The notes beneath the pieces were generated by a model. That model had not been told where the DNA came from. It made no database searches and was given only the letters and a program-made list of their open reading frames with translations. The position numbers were made by a program, and so were the translations under genes. Positions 4,525 to 5,675 of a DNA stretch of 5,675 nt are shown here, one piece after another (position 1 is the first letter of the stretch; each line of letters opens with the position of its first letter). Origin of the DNA: an uncultured Clostridia bacterium (GTDB lineage: Bacteria > Bacillota > Clostridia > Christensenellales > Borkfalkiaceae); contig CAJOMM010000097.1 in NCBI GenBank assembly GCA_905235765.1, positions 1-5,675 on the forward strand. The letters run 5' to 3'.

Positions 4525-5675
4525 ATGGAAAAATTAGTTTTAATCGACGGAAACAGTTTAGTAAACCGTGCGTTTTACGCAATGCCGCTTCTTACCACGA
4601 AAGACGGCACGTATACTAACGCGGTCTACGGTTTTATGAATATGTTTTTCAAGATTTTAGATGAAGATAAGCCGCAATATCTCGCCGTCGCTTTTGATTT
4701 GAAAGCGCCTACCTTCCGCCACAAAATGTATACGGAATACAAGGGTACGAGAAAGCCTATGCCCGAAGAATTAAGACCGCAGATTCCCCTCTTAAAGGAA
4801 ATTTTGCGGCTTATGGACGTCGCCGTTGTGGAAAAAGAAGGGATAGAGGCGGACGACGTTATAGGCACCATAGCCAAACACACCGACGTTTACACCCTTA
4901 TCTTTACGGGCGACAGGGATTCTTTTCAATTGGTCGACGAATCGACCGAAGTTCGCTTTACGCGTCGCGGAATTACCGAAGTAGAATCATATACCGCCGC
5001 GAACTTCGAGGAGAAAACGGGTATTTCTCCCAAACAGATAATAGACTTAAAATCGTTGATGGGCGACTCTTCGGACAATATTCCCGGCGTTTCGGGAGTG
5101 GGCGAGAAGACCGCGCTTGACCTCATAAAAAAATATTCTTCTTTGGACGGCGTTTACGAACATATAGACGAAATCAAGGGGAAACTTTCCGAAAAGTTGA
5201 AAGAGGACGAAGAAAAAGCCCGACTTTCATATACGCTCGCGACGATAAAGACCGATTGCGACGTTTTGACGGACTTAGAAAAAATGCGCGTTAAAACTCC
5301 GTTTTCCGAAAAACTTCGCGAAAAATTCCGCGAGTTGGAATTTAAATCGCTGTTTTTGAGAGAAGAGCTGTTCGCCCAAAATGCCGAACCCGTAAAACCG
5401 GAAGAAAAGGTGGAAACGGTAGAACTTTCCGGCGAAAAGTTGCCCGATGAGATTCTTTCCGCAGAAAGATTAGCCGTTTGTATTTCAAATGGTAAAATCA
5501 GTCTATCGGACGGCAAAACCGAGTTTTTCTATAAGACGGTATCAGATAATATACTTGATTACGGAGAGTCGCCGAAAGCCGTTCTCGAAAGGCTTAAACC
5601 GGTATTTACAGGCAAAATTCCGCTTATAGTTTTCGACAAGAAGGAATTTATGCACTATCTTAAAGACGTTGCGGA
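4525..5675 (+). CDS. polA: DNA polymerase I, N-terminal part (truncated by window end)
   Basis: DNA polymerase I fills gaps and removes RNA primers during replication and repair. The 383 codons visible start with the 5'-3' nuclease (FEN-like) domain: LIDGNSL (D8), AFDLKAPTFRH and YKGTRKPMP, EGIEADD (D110, D111), TGDRD (129-132, D130 and D132) and GDSSDNIPGVSGVGEKTA (D181, D184 and the helix-hairpin-helix), about residues 1-285. A linker (about 286-308) leads into the 3'-5' exonuclease-like domain. Where the proofreading enzymes have the first D-x-E motif, this protein reads RLAVCISNGKIS (315-326), suggesting an inactive domain as in many Firmicutes and Taq-type enzymes. The polymerase domain lies beyond the window. 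The ATG at 4525 follows AAGGGG (4515-4520) with a short 4-nt spacing; the homologous N-terminus supports it. The frame is open with no shift to the right edge. Confidence 0.96.
   Translation, partial: MEKLVLIDGNSLVNRAFYAMPLLTTKDGTYTNAVYGFMNMFFKILDEDKPQYLAVAFDLKAPTFRHKMYTEYKGTRKPMPEELRPQIPLLKEILRLMDVAVVEKEGIEADDVIGTIAKHTDVYTLIFTGDRDSFQLVDESTEVRFTRRGITEVESYTAANFEEKTGISPKQIIDLKSLMGDSSDNIPGVSGVGEKTALDLIKKYSSLDGVYEHIDEIKGKLSEKLKEDEEKARLSYTLATIKTDCDVLTDLEKMRVKTPFSEKLREKFRELEFKSLFLREELFAQNAEPVKPEEKVETVELSGEKLPDEILSAERLAVCISNGKISLSDGKTEFFYKTVSDNILDYGESPKAVLERLKPVFTGKIPLIVFDKKEFMHYLKDVA

Noticed and set aside
4626..5516. Three minus-strand frames inside polA
   Set aside because: They are serine-rich antisense shadows of a well conserved gene and have no start signals.

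Overview
The window looks like chromosomal DNA of a low-to-mid GC Firmicutes, most likely an uncultured Clostridia-type bacterium. Promoters are consensus sigma-A type (TTGACA-17-TATAAT), Shine-Dalgarno sites are AGGAG-like, intrinsic terminators are compact, and the tRNA gene encodes its own CCA. A more specific lineage cannot be read from the sequence.

Layout. Positions 1-97 hold the end of whatever lies upstream and a strong intrinsic terminator. Positions 122-164 form a perfect 19-bp inverted repeat whose arms resemble IS3-family ends. Positions 182-2720 are a self-contained accessory cassette: a minimal 67-residue XRE-type repressor on the minus strand, a divergent control region, a two-gene plus-strand operon and a terminator. 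The control region has a consensus promoter and two GTACA-N5-TGTAC operators. The operon encodes a secreted or anchored serine-rich protein and a polytopic membrane protein; I recognise neither. This cassette looks more AT-rich in codon choice than the housekeeping genes to its right and is the best candidate for something undescribed.

From 2759 on the content is mostly core genome. A 48-residue cysteine-rich DUF1540 protein (minus) is divergent from rplI (ribosomal protein bL9, plus). rplI converges through a bidirectional terminator on a six-helix HdeD/DUF308-like membrane protein (minus), which has its own consensus promoter. Upstream of that are a tRNA-Leu(CAA) gene (minus) with its own terminator and promoter, and polA (plus), whose first 383 codons are present before the window ends. 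Over the part visible, the proofreading-type domain of PolA lacks an obvious first catalytic motif.

How the parts may work together. The XRE protein probably represses both its own gene and the two-gene membrane operon through the paired operators, so the pair would be made only on derepression. The housekeeping genes appear to be independent single-gene transcription units.
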